The notes under the pieces were generated by a model. The model worked only from the letters and a program-made list of their open reading frames with translations, was not told where the DNA came from and ran no database searches. DNA of 64,000 bases from Nicotiana tabacum (Eukaryota; Streptophyta; Magnoliopsida; Solanales; Solanaceae): contig NC_134089.1 of assembly GCF_000715075.1 (NCBI RefSeq), positions 68,616,697 through 68,680,696 on the forward strand, given 5' to 3'. Shown here piece by piece: positions 45,277-56,480 of this stretch (the first letter of the stretch is position 1; every line of letters begins with the position of its first letter). Position numbers and translations under genes: made by a program.

Positions 45277-46665
45277 TGTAACGCCCCGACCGACCGTTTT
45301 GAGCTTTAGCTTGTAGTTTGGCGGTTCGAGACCTTGAGTAGCTTCACTTTATGTATTATAACTTGCACATATAGTCGGTTTCGATTTACAAACAGTTCAG
45401 AGTTGATTTGGGAGAATAATTCTCAATTCGGAAGCTTTAAGTTGGAAGAGTTGATCAAGGTTTGACCTTTGAGTAAACGACCTTGGAATTGAGATTTAAA
45501 GATTCCTATAGGTTTGTAAGGTGATTTCAGACTTGGGTGTATGTCCGAGTTGAGTATCAGATGGTCTGGGGGCGATTCAGCGTATATTGTTGAAAGTTTG
45601 CATTTTTGGAGGTTTGAAATTTGCTAAGTTTGGCTTAGAGTAGAAGTTGGTGTTATTGAACTCTGGGCGGTATTTCGAAACCTTGGATAGGTTCATTTTA
45701 TTGATTATAACTTGTGTGTGAAGTTTGATCGTGCTCCGCTATGTCTAGGTATGATTCAGACACGTTTGATGAAGCTTGAAAATTTGAAAGTTAAAAAGAA
45801 GAATTTTGATCGACGATTCGTGATTTTGATATTATTAGTGATATTTTAAGCCTTTGGGCTTGTTTGGATAAGGTATTGGACCTGGTTGGTATGATTGGAT
45901 GGGGTTACGAGGGCCTAGGGTGCGTTTCAAGATGGTTTCTGACCATTTCTCTATGTTCTGCAGTTGCTGGTTTTTGGAGTTTCTAGTGTGTATCACGATC
46001 GTGAAAGAGGAGACGTGATCATGAAGAGTAACCTGGAGTTGGGTAGGATTTGTGCATCATGATCGCAATACAATGTTTGTGATCGTGAAGGTAATTTGCT
46101 GGGTCCTGGAAGTTTGGACTTCGCATTCGCGGAGCTTCGCTCGCGTTCACGAAGGCTTGGTAGGCTGTGGGACGCGATCGAGGAAGGAAATCACGATTGC
46201 AAAGAAGGAGGGGGTCTAACGGGCCTAACGGACATTACGTTTTTGTGAACGCGACTTAGGGACCAACACAAAGGGTAGGGATCAAGAGGCATTACGAACG
46301 CGACATGTGGGTTGTGAACGCGAAGAGTATTTCTAGGCAACTTTTATTTTGGCCTTCACGATCGCGAAGAGAAATGGCCTGGGCAGACATCATTTTATTT
46401 CGGGACTTGGCTCACTTCTTCCACTTGTCACTTGGGTTAGGCGATTTTGGGAGCTCTTTGAGGGGAGATTTTCATCATCTTTTGCAAGGTAAGTGATTCC
46501 CTCTTATTGATACATGGATTCTATATAGATTTAAACCTGAAATTTTGTAGAAATTGTGGGATTTTTGAAGAAAACCTAGAAATGGTATTTTTGGATTTTG
46601 ACCAAGAAATTAGACATGGAATTGGGAACAAGTTATATATTTGAGTTCGTGGTGCTATGGGTATT

Positions 46666-47200
46666 CAGGAGAAGGTGCACGTGGCTCCCATTGATGACAA
46701 GATGTGGGAAGCGAGGCTTAGATGGTTCAGACATGTACAGAGGAGAAGCCTAGATGCTCCAGTAAGGAGGTGTGAGCGTCTGGTTGTGGAGGGCACGAGA
46801 AAAGGTAGAGGGCGACCTAAGAAGTATTGGGGAAAAGTGATCAGGCAGAATATGGCAAGGCTTCAGATTTCTGAGGACATGACACTTGATAGGAAGTTGT
46901 GGAGGTCGAGTATTATGGTTGTAGGAGGTAGTTGAGTCTTGCGTTACCTTCTACTGTGGTGAGCCTAGTATGGTAGGGTTTTTGTCTGAAATAGCTAGGG
47001 GCATTGTCATGTCTTACTATTTTCTCTTTTTGGTGCAGGACCTATTTACTAGACATTATTTTTTGTTTTTTTATTATCTTGAGCCAAGGGTCTTCCGAAA
47101 ACAGCCTCTCTACTCCTTCGGGATAGGGGTAAGGTTTGCGTACATACTACCCTCCCCAGTTTCACTTGTGGGATTTTACTAGGTGGTTGTTGTTGTTGTT
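46666..47200 (+). mobile_element. 5'-truncated RTE LINE fragment with a perfect target-site duplication
   Basis: The sequence encodes the LINE C-terminal region ([17 protein letters not shown] near 46,700, [18 protein letters not shown] near 46,820), then the 3' UTR and a (GTT)n tail. It is related to the minus-strand LINE at 27,847-31,952. GTGCTATGGGTATT occurs at 46,652-46,665 and again at 47,201-47,214, directly flanking the insert. Its frame is open but lacks endonuclease and RT. Confidence 0.95.
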
Positions 47201-47837
47201 GTGCTATGGGTATTAAGTATCTTCGAAATTGTTTGGAATCCAGGCGCGTGGGCTCAGAGGTTAACTTCGTTGACTTTTTGAATGGAGTTAAGAATTGTTA
47301 TAAATTGTTAAATTACTAGTCTTTGAGCATGTTTTGATTGGTTTTTACGTTGTTTGACTAGTTTTTGATTGTTTGGCATTAGTTTGAGGAGTTAGAGAGG
47401 CGTTGGAGCCGATTATCGAATTTTGGAGCGAGGTAATCTCCTGTCTAACCTTGTGATTGGGAATTTAGCCCGTACGTGTTTAATTGTTATATGCTACTAC
47501 ATATTGTGGGAGCTACACACGCACGAGGTGATGAATATCCGTGTGTATGCTAGAATTCCTGATTATGACTAGGTAGACTTAGACTCACGCCATGCTTTAA
47601 TTGTACTATTTGAGTTATTCTTACCTGTTTAAATGCTTTAATTCACATTATAGCCTGAGATTAGACTCGCGTAGAGTAATGGACTTGCTATAGATACTTG
47701 ACAAGCTACTTGATTAGCCGAGAAAATTGTACTTCCCTTACGAATTTCTCCCGCGTTGTGCGTATTCATCAGAATATTTTCTTAAATTTCGTAACTCACA
47801 CGTATATTCTCGAGTGAGGTTAAGGACCCGTTAAAGT

Positions 47838-48136
47838 TTCATATTCCAATAGGATCAGGCTGAATGCCTCAGCAGTACTCTAATGGATCGGGTTGTTCGC
47901 CTCGGCATAGTAACATATTCTTATGGGATCGGGTTGTTCGCCTTGGCAGGATTATATATCATATTTTTATGGGGTCGGGTCGTTCGCCTCAGCAGGATTA
48001 TGTATCACACTCTTATGGGATCAGGTCGTTCACTTCGGCAAGATGTTGTATCACTCTTATGGGATTGAGCCACTCGCCTCGGTAGTCTATGAAACACTCT
48101 TATGGGATCGGGCCATTCGCCTCTGCAGAATCGTGT
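47838..48136 (+). repeat. Seven tandem units of 33-48 bp in LTR 2
   Basis: Units share TATGGGATCGGGTTGTTCGC and CTCGGCA. The GATCGGG...TTCGCCTC... cores vary by point changes and the spacer by length. Confidence 0.85.
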
Positions 48137-48370
48137 AAAATATTTGATAAGGAATCAACATATTTATGAGTCTTTCTGACTTGAGATGTGACCGAATATT
48201 TGGTGATGATCATTTTGTATTCCCGTTTAAGGAAGTACCCAGTATTTGAGGACTTCGTGATACTCTTTAGTTGAGGATCATATTATGTACTTATATCTAT
48301 TTTTACTGTTGTACTTCCCATGCTTTATACTTGTCTACTTTTATTGTACTCGATTTATTGGACCACTAGT

Positions 48371-51357
48371 TGTAACGATCCGGCTAGTCGTTTCATGAGT
48401 TACCGCTCTGTTTCCCTCATTTATGCTTCTTTATGACTTGTTCAGCTGTATTATGTGGTATCAGGTTGGTTGGTTCGGGTTCGGTTAGGTTTTGGAAAGG
48501 AATGAGACACTTAGTCTCTTTTGAGTAAGCTTAGGTTGGAAAGTCAGCCGAATGTTAACTTATGTGAAAAAGGGCTCGAATGTGAATTCCGATGGTTTGG
48601 ATAGCTTCTAAAGGTGATTTGGGACTTAGGAGCATGATCGGAATGTGTTTTGGAGGTCCGGAGTAGATTTAGGCTTGAATTGGCGAAATTGGAATTTTGG
48701 TGTTTTTCGGTTAATAGGGGAGATTTTGATATAGGGGTCAAAATTGAATTTCGGAAGTTGGAGTAGGTCCGTTGTGTCATTTGTGATGTGTGTGCAAAAT
48801 TTCAGGTCATTCGGACGAGGTTTGATAGACTTTTCGATCGAAAGCGGAATTTTGAAGTTTTTGGAATTTTTAGGCTTGAATCCGATGATGATTTGGTGTT
48901 TTGATATTTTTTGAGCATTTTGAGGGTTGGAACAAGTTTGAATGATGTTATGAGATATGTTTCCATGTTTGGTTGAGGTCCCAAGGGCCTCGGGTGAGTT
49001 TCGGGTGGTTAAACGGATCAAATCTTGTTGTGGGGAGTTGCAGATTTTCTGCTGTTGGTGTTGCGGGCTTTTGGCTTCGCGTTCGCGAGAGGGCTCTCAC
49101 ATTCGCGATGTTGGTCCTGCGTTCACAAAGGGTGAGGTTCAGTGTGCTTTGCGAATGCGATGGGGTTCCCACGTTCGCGTAGAGTAAATGGGAGCAGCCG
49201 GGGTCCTGGTCATTGTGCTTCGCGTTTGCGTTAAGGGGTCGTGTTCGCGAAGGTTTGGAAAGCGGAAGCTTCACATTCGCGAGCTGGAGGTCGCATTCGC
49301 GTAAGAGGAATTTTGGTCAATGATTTTTTGTGCTTCGCGAACGCCAGGCTTTGACCGCGTTCGCGAAGAAGGAAAGGGTCACCTGGGCAGAATGTTTAAA
49401 TAGCCATTATTCGCGATTTTTAAGTCTAACTTTCACCATTTTTGAGCAATTTTGGAGCTTTCTGAGAAGAATTAAAGAGGGAATCAAAGGGGAACACTTG
49501 AAGGTAAGATTTATGGACTTAATACTCGATCTTATTGTGATTTCTACCTAATTAAACATGAAATTAGTGGAATCTAAAGCCTAAAATTGGGGAGTTATGG
49601 CTTGGAATTTGAGACTTTGATTTGAGGATTTGAGGGGTCGTTTGTGGTCGAATTTTGATGTATTTGATATGTATGAACTCGTGGGAGTGTAAGGACTCTA
49701 GTTTTGTAATTTTTATTGGAATCCGAGATGTGGGCCCAGGGGTCGGGTTTGGCCAATTTCGGGATTTTTGATATAAATTGGTTATTTTTCGAGTGGGATT
49801 TATTCCCTTAGCATATTTTGATGGTATGAATCTATTTTTGGTTAGATTTGGAGCATATGAAGGCCGAGTCGAGAGGTAAAGGAATCGCGGTCTAGAGTTT
49901 GGATCGGATAGAGGTAAGTAATGATTGTTAATGTTGTCTTGAGAGTATGAAACCCCAGATTTCACATCGTTGTGCTACTTTGAGGTGGCGCACACGCTAG
50001 ATGACGAGTGTGGGGTCGTGCACTGTTGGGGATTGTGACTTAGTCCGTCCCGTATGACTGTGAAGTTGCGTATTTGATTGAAAACTATTTGATATCATTA
50101 TGTTTTGGAAAATATTATCATGTTTTGGGCTGAATGCCATATTTGGGCCTCGTGCCAACTGTTTTGGACCCTTAGGGGATTTTTACTACTATTCCTCAAT
50201 GTTTTGACTTCATATTTGTACTCAGTCATGCTGTATTCTACTGTTTTCATAACTCAGCCATATTTACTCCATCTTGATATTTTAAATGATATTTTCGGCT
50301 GAGCATCATATTTTACTATTGCCCGAGTGGCTTGAGAGATTTCTGACTAAGTGGGGCCGAGGGTCTGTGTTTTGAGGATATTTTGGGATCGGGCTACGCG
50401 CCGCAGCAGTGTTGTACTGATTCATGATTATGAGGCCGATGGCCTGATTTGGTATGCTAGGAGGTGGCTTGTTATGAGGCTGAGGGCCAATTTGATTATG
50501 CCACGAGATGGCTTGTTATAGCGCTTGGGCTGTAGGAGCCCCTCCAGAGTCTGCACATCCCCAGCGAGCGCGGGTACCCAGTGTGAGATGTGATATTGCA
50601 TGAGGGGCTGTTGCTGTTTCATGTTATTGCCCGAGGGGCTGATATAAGTGATTGTGAGGTAGCCCGAGGGGCTGGTCCTTTTGGTATTTTGCCCGAGGGG
50701 CGGTTATGATACTTGTTTTTCCCGAGGGGCGGATTTATGTTTCTATCCAATTTTCTCACTATTTTCATTACTCGTTTGAACTATTGAAAGATGTTTTAAA
50801 AAGGTTTTTACTGAACCAAGATGTTTTATGAGTTTTACTGCTTTACTGCATTGTTCTGGACTTGTACTATTTTGTTGTAGCATTATGCTGTGGTTTACGT
50901 ATTTTCTTACTGCTCAGCTACCTTTACTTTTATTATTTACTGAGTTGGCATATTCACATTACTCCCTGCATCCTATGTGTAGATCCAGTAGTCTCGGGTC
51001 ACACTAGCGAGTGCTAATTTCTCATCTAGCAGGCTTTCAGAGTTGACTAGGTAGTTGCTTGGCATTCACAGCCTAGTGCTTCTCCTTCCTATCTTTATTC
51101 CATTTTGTATTAGCTTGATTCAGACTATATTGTCTTTTCATATTTCTAGACGAGTTGTTGTTGCTCATGACTGGTGATACCCCGATGTCGGGTTGTATTT
51201 TATTTCCACACTGTTCTATTCTGCCATACATTTTGGTATTTTTAGCTTATTAATAACTTTAAATGACTTATTATAATGTTTTGGTTGGTTTTGGGGTTGG
51301 TTGGCCTAGTTTTACGATAGGCGCCATCATGACCGGGTCCGTTTTGGGGTTGTGACA
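48371..51357 (+). repeat. Solo LTR 3 with a perfect 5-bp target duplication
   Basis: It starts TGTAACGATCCGGCTAG and ends GGGTTGTGACA. CTAGT is present on both sides (48,366-48,370 and 51,358-51,362). At 2,987 bp with no internal sequence it is a solo LTR left by LTR-LTR recombination. Its TTCGCGA cluster lies at 49,070-49,370. Confidence 0.95.
50300..50735 (+). repeat. Diverged GCCCGAGGGGC-type repeats in solo LTR 3
   Basis: Motifs GCCCGAGTGGC, GGCCGATGGCC, GGCTGAGGGCC and repeated CCCGAGGGGC(T/G)G occur roughly every 30-60 bp. Most are short inverted repeats. Confidence 0.7.
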
Positions 51358-51664
51358 CTAGTAAGTGTCAATATCGACCCCTTGTTACTACTTCTTTAGG
51401 GTTATGCTAGATAATTACTGTGTACGCATTGATTTACGTACTCATGCTACACTTCTTCACTGATTGTGCATGTACTGAGAGTCTGAGACAGGTGATTTGG
51501 TGGTCATCTTTATGCATTAGGTACATATATTGAGGAGACTTTATGGTGAACTGCATTTCATTTTACGACCCGCAGCACACGAAGTCCCCATCTTGTTCAT
51601 TTATTTTATCCTGTCTATTTTATATTTAAGACAGATATTGTAGTAGTATTATACTTTATAGTAG
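51358..51664 (+). repeat. LTR 2, second part, truncated end
   Basis: LTR sequence continues after the solo LTR (AAGTGTCAATATCGACC ... ACACGAAGTCCCC) but never reaches a ...GTGACA end or a TGGTATCAGAGC primer site. Gag coding sequence starts at once around 51,665. A deletion removing the LTR end, primer site and leader is the simplest reading. Confidence 0.6.
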
Positions 51665-52990
51665 ATGCCTATTGTGATTCCAGGCCTTCAGGAAGCCCTA
51701 GCCCATATTCAATCAGTATGCACTAGCCTGACTCAGGCGGTCTCAGTTACTACAGCCGCAACTACTTCTTAGGCTGGGGAAGGCACTCAGACTCCCGCCG
51801 CTCGCACACCTGAGCAGGTTGTGCAGGGACTTCAGACACCGGGGGCACCTCTGGCCCACCCAGTTGCAGCTGCTCAGGACTATGTAGCTCTTGTTATGCC
51901 ATAGGACGAGCATCACGAATTGGAAAGGTTTGGTAGACTCCAGCCTCTAACTTTCAGTGTTACAGAAGGAGAGGATGCCTAGGGTTTCTTGGACAAGTGT
52001 CAGAGTATTCTTCATACAACGGGTATTCTAGAGACCAACATGGTAACATTTACTACTTTTCAGTTTTCTGGAGCTGCCTTCAGTTGGTAGGTGGCTTATG
52101 AGAGGCGTAGGCCTGTTGGTGCATCGCCCCTTACCTAGCAACAGTTCTCCGTTCTCTTTTTGGAGAAGCATGTGCCATAGTCTCGTAGAGTGGAGCTACG
52201 CAGGCAGTTCGAGCAGTTGCGTCAGGGTGATATGACTGTGATGCAGTATGAGATAAGGTTTTCAAAGTTAGCTCGTCATGCTGTTTGGTTGGTTCCTACG
52301 GATAGAGAGAGGATCAGGAGGTTCGTTGATGGCCTCATATATCAGCTTCGGATTCTCATGACCAGGGAGAGGGTGTCTGGTGCTACTTTTGAGGAGGTTG
52401 TTGACATTGCTCGCAAGATTGAGTCAGTTCGTCGCCAGGAGCGAGATGAGAGAGAGGCAAAGAGGCCTCGAGGATCTAGTAGTTTTGGTGGTGCACCTTC
52501 GAAGGGTTAGTTTCAGCACAGTAGAGGCCATCCATTCAGGCATGCTCAGTCAGCTCGCCCAGGTTATCGTGGGGCATCATCGGGTCATGGTTCTCACAGT
52601 TCTCATCAGGGCCATTCATCACTCAGTGCCCTTCCAGCCTAGAGTTCGTCCCGTGCTCCATCAGTTTAGGGCTCCTCTATGCCAGGTGCATCTGCTAGTC
52701 ATCCCAATGCTAGGGGTTCCCTTCAGTCCCCATCTCCTACACCAGGGAGTTGTTATGAGTGTGGAGAGTTGGGTCACATGTGGAGGCAGTGTCCTCGTCG
52801 TCTTGGGGGTTCATCTTAGAGGAGTTAGCCATCGGCTTCAGCGCCAGTTACTTCACCACCCACCACCCAACCAACTAGGGGTGGAGGACAGTCAGCTAGG
52901 GGTCTCCCCAGAGGGGGAGGTCGATCAGGTGGTGGTCAGGACCATTTCTATGCACTCCCAGCTAGACCCGATGCTATTGCTTCAGATGCT
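51665..52990 (+). pseudogene. gag: Gypsy Gag with eleven in-frame TAG stops
   Basis: One frame runs from ATG 51,665 with Gag features: DKCQSILHTTGIL, ELRRQFEQLRQGDMTVMQYE and a zinc knuckle CYECGELGHMWRQC near 52,751-52,792. TAG interrupts it at 51,770, 51,902, 51,980, 52,088, 52,136, 52,178, 52,508, 52,640, 52,667, 52,817 and 52,826. There is no TAA or TGA and no frameshift. ATG 51,665 may be a chance start at a deletion junction. Confidence 0.9.
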
Positions 52991-53582
52991 GTGATTACAG
53001 GTATTGTCTCAGTCTACAACAGAGATGCCTCTGTGTTATTTGATCCCGGTTCCACTTTTTCATATGTGTCATCATATTTTGCTCGTTATTTGGATACGCC
53101 CCATAAGTCTCTTGTTTCATCTATTCGTGTATCTACGCCGGTAGGCGATACTATTATTGTGGACCGTGTGTACTGGTTGTGTGTGGTGATTATTGGGGGT
53201 CTGGAGACCCGAGTGGACATGTTATTGCTTTGTATGGTGGACTTCGATGTGATATTGGGCATGGATTGGCTATCTCCGTGTTGTGCTATTTTGGACTGTC
53301 ATGCTAAGATAGTGACGTTGGCTATGCCGGGTGTGACACGGATTGAATGGCAAGATTCGACTGATTTTGTCCCCAGTAGGGTGATTTCGTTCTTGAAGGC
53401 CCAGCAGATAGTTGGGATAGGTTGTCTTTCATACTTAGCCATTGTGAGGGATGTATGTGTAAAGACTTCTAGTATTAATTCTGTTATTGTTGTGAGGGAT
53501 TTTCCCAATGTGTTTCTTGCAGACCTGCCAGGCATGCCACCGGACATGGATATTGATTTTGGTATTGATATGGTGCCGGGCA
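52991..53582 (+). pseudogene. Gypsy protease, truncated by an insertion
   Basis: It continues the Gag frame without a stop. The active site is VLFDPGSTFSYV (53,035-53,070) and the flap/core includes DVILGMDWLSPC. It then enters the linker before RT (NVFLADLPGMPPDMDIDF) and stops matching at 53,582, where TGTATGCGG begins a new LTR. Codons beyond that point, up to TAG 53,660, are LTR sequence. Confidence 0.9.
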
Positions 53583-54353
53583 TGTATGCGGTGAAATCAT
53601 GGGGTCTATTTCCCGCCATTAAGGTACATTTGGGAAGTCATGTCAGCATCTCGAGGCTGTAGGATTACGATCGAGCTCCCTCCCTAGAGGATCGTCCGTG
53701 ACCCTGCAGAGATTCCGAGGATAAAGAATTTGTCTGCGACCTGATGAAGGTTCTGAAGACGGGGGATTCCCGAGGCAAGCAACTAGAGTCAATAGACACT
53801 AGTACCATGCCTGGCCGTCCCATCCCCATGTCTTTACATTCAATACACTTTGTACTATATGGTATTCCCTCTCCTATATAAGGGGAATCCATGCCACTTT
53901 GTAAAGGGCTGATGTTGCTCCATTTTCTCCACAAGTGCAATAATATATGCAATAGTATCTCTCTCTCTCTCTCTCTCTTCTTTCTAAACTCGCTCTCTCT
54001 CACTGGCCCGAGGCCACTTTAATATTTATCGCTTTCTCATTTGTTCTTCATTTTACCACCTGATATTAGGTATAAAGAGCCTTATTAAATCGTATCTTAA
54101 CTGTTATCCCATTCCCGACTGTCCCCGATAGCCCGCTCGACCCCAACGCCGACCCCGAGGTCCCCCTTTGACCAGACCTATACCCGAGCAGCAGGCCCCT
54201 CGGTTCGATTACTATCTCATTTTAACTTGCATTTCATCATTAAACTTCATATTATTAGCATCGACTACTCTAACAACTAGCTCGGGAATAGATCACGTAT
54301 TTTTAATATCCCATTTACAAATTTAATTATTGTTACCATTTTCACGGTAAACA
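53583..54353 (+). repeat. 5' LTR of the Tat-like element, 771 bp
   Basis: It runs from TGTATGCGGTGAAATC to CACGGTAAACA. It contains a TATA box at 53,875 and a (CT)n tract at 53,961-53,983. The left flank GGGCA is the expected target duplication; the partner is not in the window. Confidence 0.8.
53875..53882 (+). promoter_or_regulatory. TATA box of the Tat-like LTR
   Basis: TATATAAG stands about 290 bp into the LTR, after CCCTCTCC and before GGGAATCC. Confidence 0.75.
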
Positions 54354-54356
54354 GTT

Positions 54357-54373
54357 TGGCGCCCACCATAGGG
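54357..54373 (+). promoter_or_regulatory. Putative primer-binding site of the Tat-like element
   Basis: TGGCGCCCACCATAGGG starts three bases after the LTR end. It has the TGG expected from a tRNA CCA tail; I cannot name the tRNA with confidence. Confidence 0.55.
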
Positions 54374-54470
54374 GTAAAAATAATAGTGATTATTTTCTTG
54401 CTGGTTCCATTGCACAAACACACGCTATGGTTACCCCGAAAATCACGATGGAAACGGTGAGGCTGTTCTA

Positions 54471-56060
54471 GTGGTTGGCACGATGCTGCGGAACCCCAAT
54501 AATGCATCTGGGCCAATTCCAGCGGATGCAAGTTCACGAGACGCACAACAAGTTGACGAAACTTCTCATACCGGCAGGAGAATACGGCACATCGACCGAC
54601 AGAAAGCTCAAAAAACCCCGGCCCAGGGAGAACAAGAAGTTAGTCTTCATGATATTTTTGAAATGTTGCAGGCACAGCAGTTGGCTATCGCTGAGCTGTA
54701 GAGCCATCCGAAGACTCCCAACACAGTAGCGCTGGAAACAACTCTCTACACCGAATGAGTACCCGAAATATCAAGCAACAATAGAGCGATAACAGACCCT
54801 GCCACAACGAAGACGCTTGAGGATCTCTCCAAAAGAATCGAGTCAGGTTCGGAGAGGTTCATGCAACAGTTATCTTTCGGGGAAGCGGTCCTGGAACCCG
54901 CTTCACAGAAATCCAGAACGCCGAAACTCCCTAGGTGCGATTGGACCTCGGATTCCAAAGAGCGCGCCGCCGCTTGTGCGTGCGCGGGTAAAGGAAACGA
55001 CCTTCAAGATGATGAGTTCAAGCCCGTCTCATTGGAGAAGTTCGGGGAAACACTCTCGAAGGAAACCGTGATGTGGTGCCACGGCCTAGCGCCTGACCTC
55101 ACAAACTCACTTACCATACCAGCAGATTCCTCCGTAGAAGCACACGCCGATGCCATCGAAGCAGTAATAGAAGAGCCTAACACATCTGAGGCCGAACAAA
55201 GAAAGAATGAAACACCACGGGAAGTCATGCCTCATTCCCTAATAGGACGAATGAGATCGCTCCCAGTTTCATATGACTGGGCAACACAGGCCTTCACCCG
55301 AAGCTTAAACGAAGCATGCCCGATGACGCTAGGACATTTCAAACGAAGCTTGATCAGATACCCAACCGAGAGCTGGTCGGATGCCCGAACCCGGCACCAG
55401 CCACGAATCAGGGCCGTGAACAACCGTCCAGGAAAGAAACTAATGCCAAACAGATGGAGGTACCATCCATGCACCTTGGATGGGAGGAACACCACAAGAT
55501 GCAACCTACCTCGCAACGATAGGAAAATAGCTTGAGGGCAACATCCTCGAGGAATCTTCATTGGAGCCAGATCCGCCGAGGCACAACCGACAGGGGAACC
55601 CCACCCGGCGGTGTACGATTTCAGCATTGCTATACCAAACATCGTGATCACCATAAGCGAAACCAGGGACACCGAACGAGTCAGGCCTATTCCAAGACCC
55701 TTTCAAAAGAACCACAACCCGGCGCGGGAACCGCAGGGCACGCATGGCCACGGGATCAAAAATGGCTACCAGCTCAGAAGGACAACAACCGTGCTACCCA
55801 ATAAAAATCACCACCAAGTACCATCGAGCGGTCAGGCTCGAATCTTGCCCCAAGGGAGGAAGGCAACTGGGAAACATGAAGCAAATAAGCCACGACGTAT
55901 TACCGCGACAGTAAAGGAGCGGCGACTCCCTCTAAGGACTCATAAAATGGAAAGTGAAAATGTTTGCCATCAGGGAAAAATGGGTCCAGGGAAATATTCC
56001 AGAGGACACCTTTACATCGAGGGAAAAGGACACCGAGACTCTGCCTCGGCATCACACTGA
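54471..56060 (+). pseudogene. gag: Degenerate Gag of the Tat-like element
   Basis: One frame shows Gag-like pieces: TLEDLSKRIESGSERF near 54,800, CACAGKGNDLQDDEF and VSLEKFGETLSKETVMW near 54,975-55,075, WATQAFTRSLNEACPM near 55,280, and a late YDFSIAIPNIVITISETRD segment from 55,614. In-frame stops occur at 54,699, about 54,758 and 55,533. Alignment beyond 55,750 is poor. The order of the blocks is that of Tat-type Gag. Confidence 0.7.
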
Positions 56061-56089
56061 CGCATTGGTAACCCTCTCCCTCATTTGAT

Positions 56090-56480
56090 CTATTTCAAAT
56101 AAAACATGTGTTCATGAATTCAGGTGGTTCGATAACGTACAACAACGATGTTGGACCAAAGTCAAAGGGGCGGTCCGGACTAACGGACCAAATCGCTCCC
56201 GCATCCCGAATCCCTAGAGAATTCCAAACGACAGTCGCCATAAAGACCATTCTCTTGATACATCCCGTCAGCGCCTTCTTTGATGGTACAGAGCTCGGCG
56301 TCCCGGTCTGGGAGCATCGTCAGCCCCATTTCGCCAAAAGTATGAGATCCCTCACAAAGGGTGGAACTAAAATAAGTCGACAGAAAGCAATACATGACGA
56401 GAAGAAATTCTTTACCATATGGTGCATGGCCGGCATCAATGCCCCCACCTTCGGAAGGATCAAAGGGTAAGCAAACCATA
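56090..56480 (+). pseudogene. Protease-like remnant of the Tat-like element
   Basis: Short fragments around 56,120-56,200 (RWFDNVQQRCWTK in one frame, GLTDQIAPASRIPREF in another) recall the region after the protease active site in Tat polyproteins. Frames switch several times and no intact active site is visible. After 56,480 no pol similarity is seen. Confidence 0.45.

Larger units (their letters stand above)
45277..48370 (+). repeat. LTR 2, first part
   Basis: The LTR opens with TGTAACGCCCCG. It contains GCGTTCGCGA-type motifs around 46,120-46,370, a LINE fragment and a seven-unit tandem repeat. It is cut by solo LTR 3 at 48,370 and resumes at 51,358. Confidence 0.75.
45277..53582 (+). 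mobile_element. Decayed Ty3/gypsy element with three later insertions
   Basis: It starts TGTAACGCCCCGACCG. The LTR part is interrupted by a LINE fragment and a solo LTR, followed by gag and protease in one frame. It ends abruptly at 53,582 where another LTR begins. Gag style, the FDPGST protease and the long TGTAACG LTR suggest a chromovirus (Tekay/Del-like) element. RT and integrase would lie right of the window or are lost. Confidence 0.8.

Noticed and set aside
47864..48138. Overlapping frames in three phases over the LTR 2 repeats
   Set aside because: Unit lengths not divisible by three would shift any frame; this is simple repeat coding by chance.
49564..49965. 133-residue minus-strand frame in solo LTR 3
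   Set aside because: It lies inside an LTR, is Pro/Ser/Thr/Lys-biased, and related LTRs do not keep the frame.
51665..53582. Recoding of TAG as an amino acid
   Set aside because: Nuclear plant genes do not read TAG as sense, and the pattern is explained by CHG-context decay at Gln and Trp codons.
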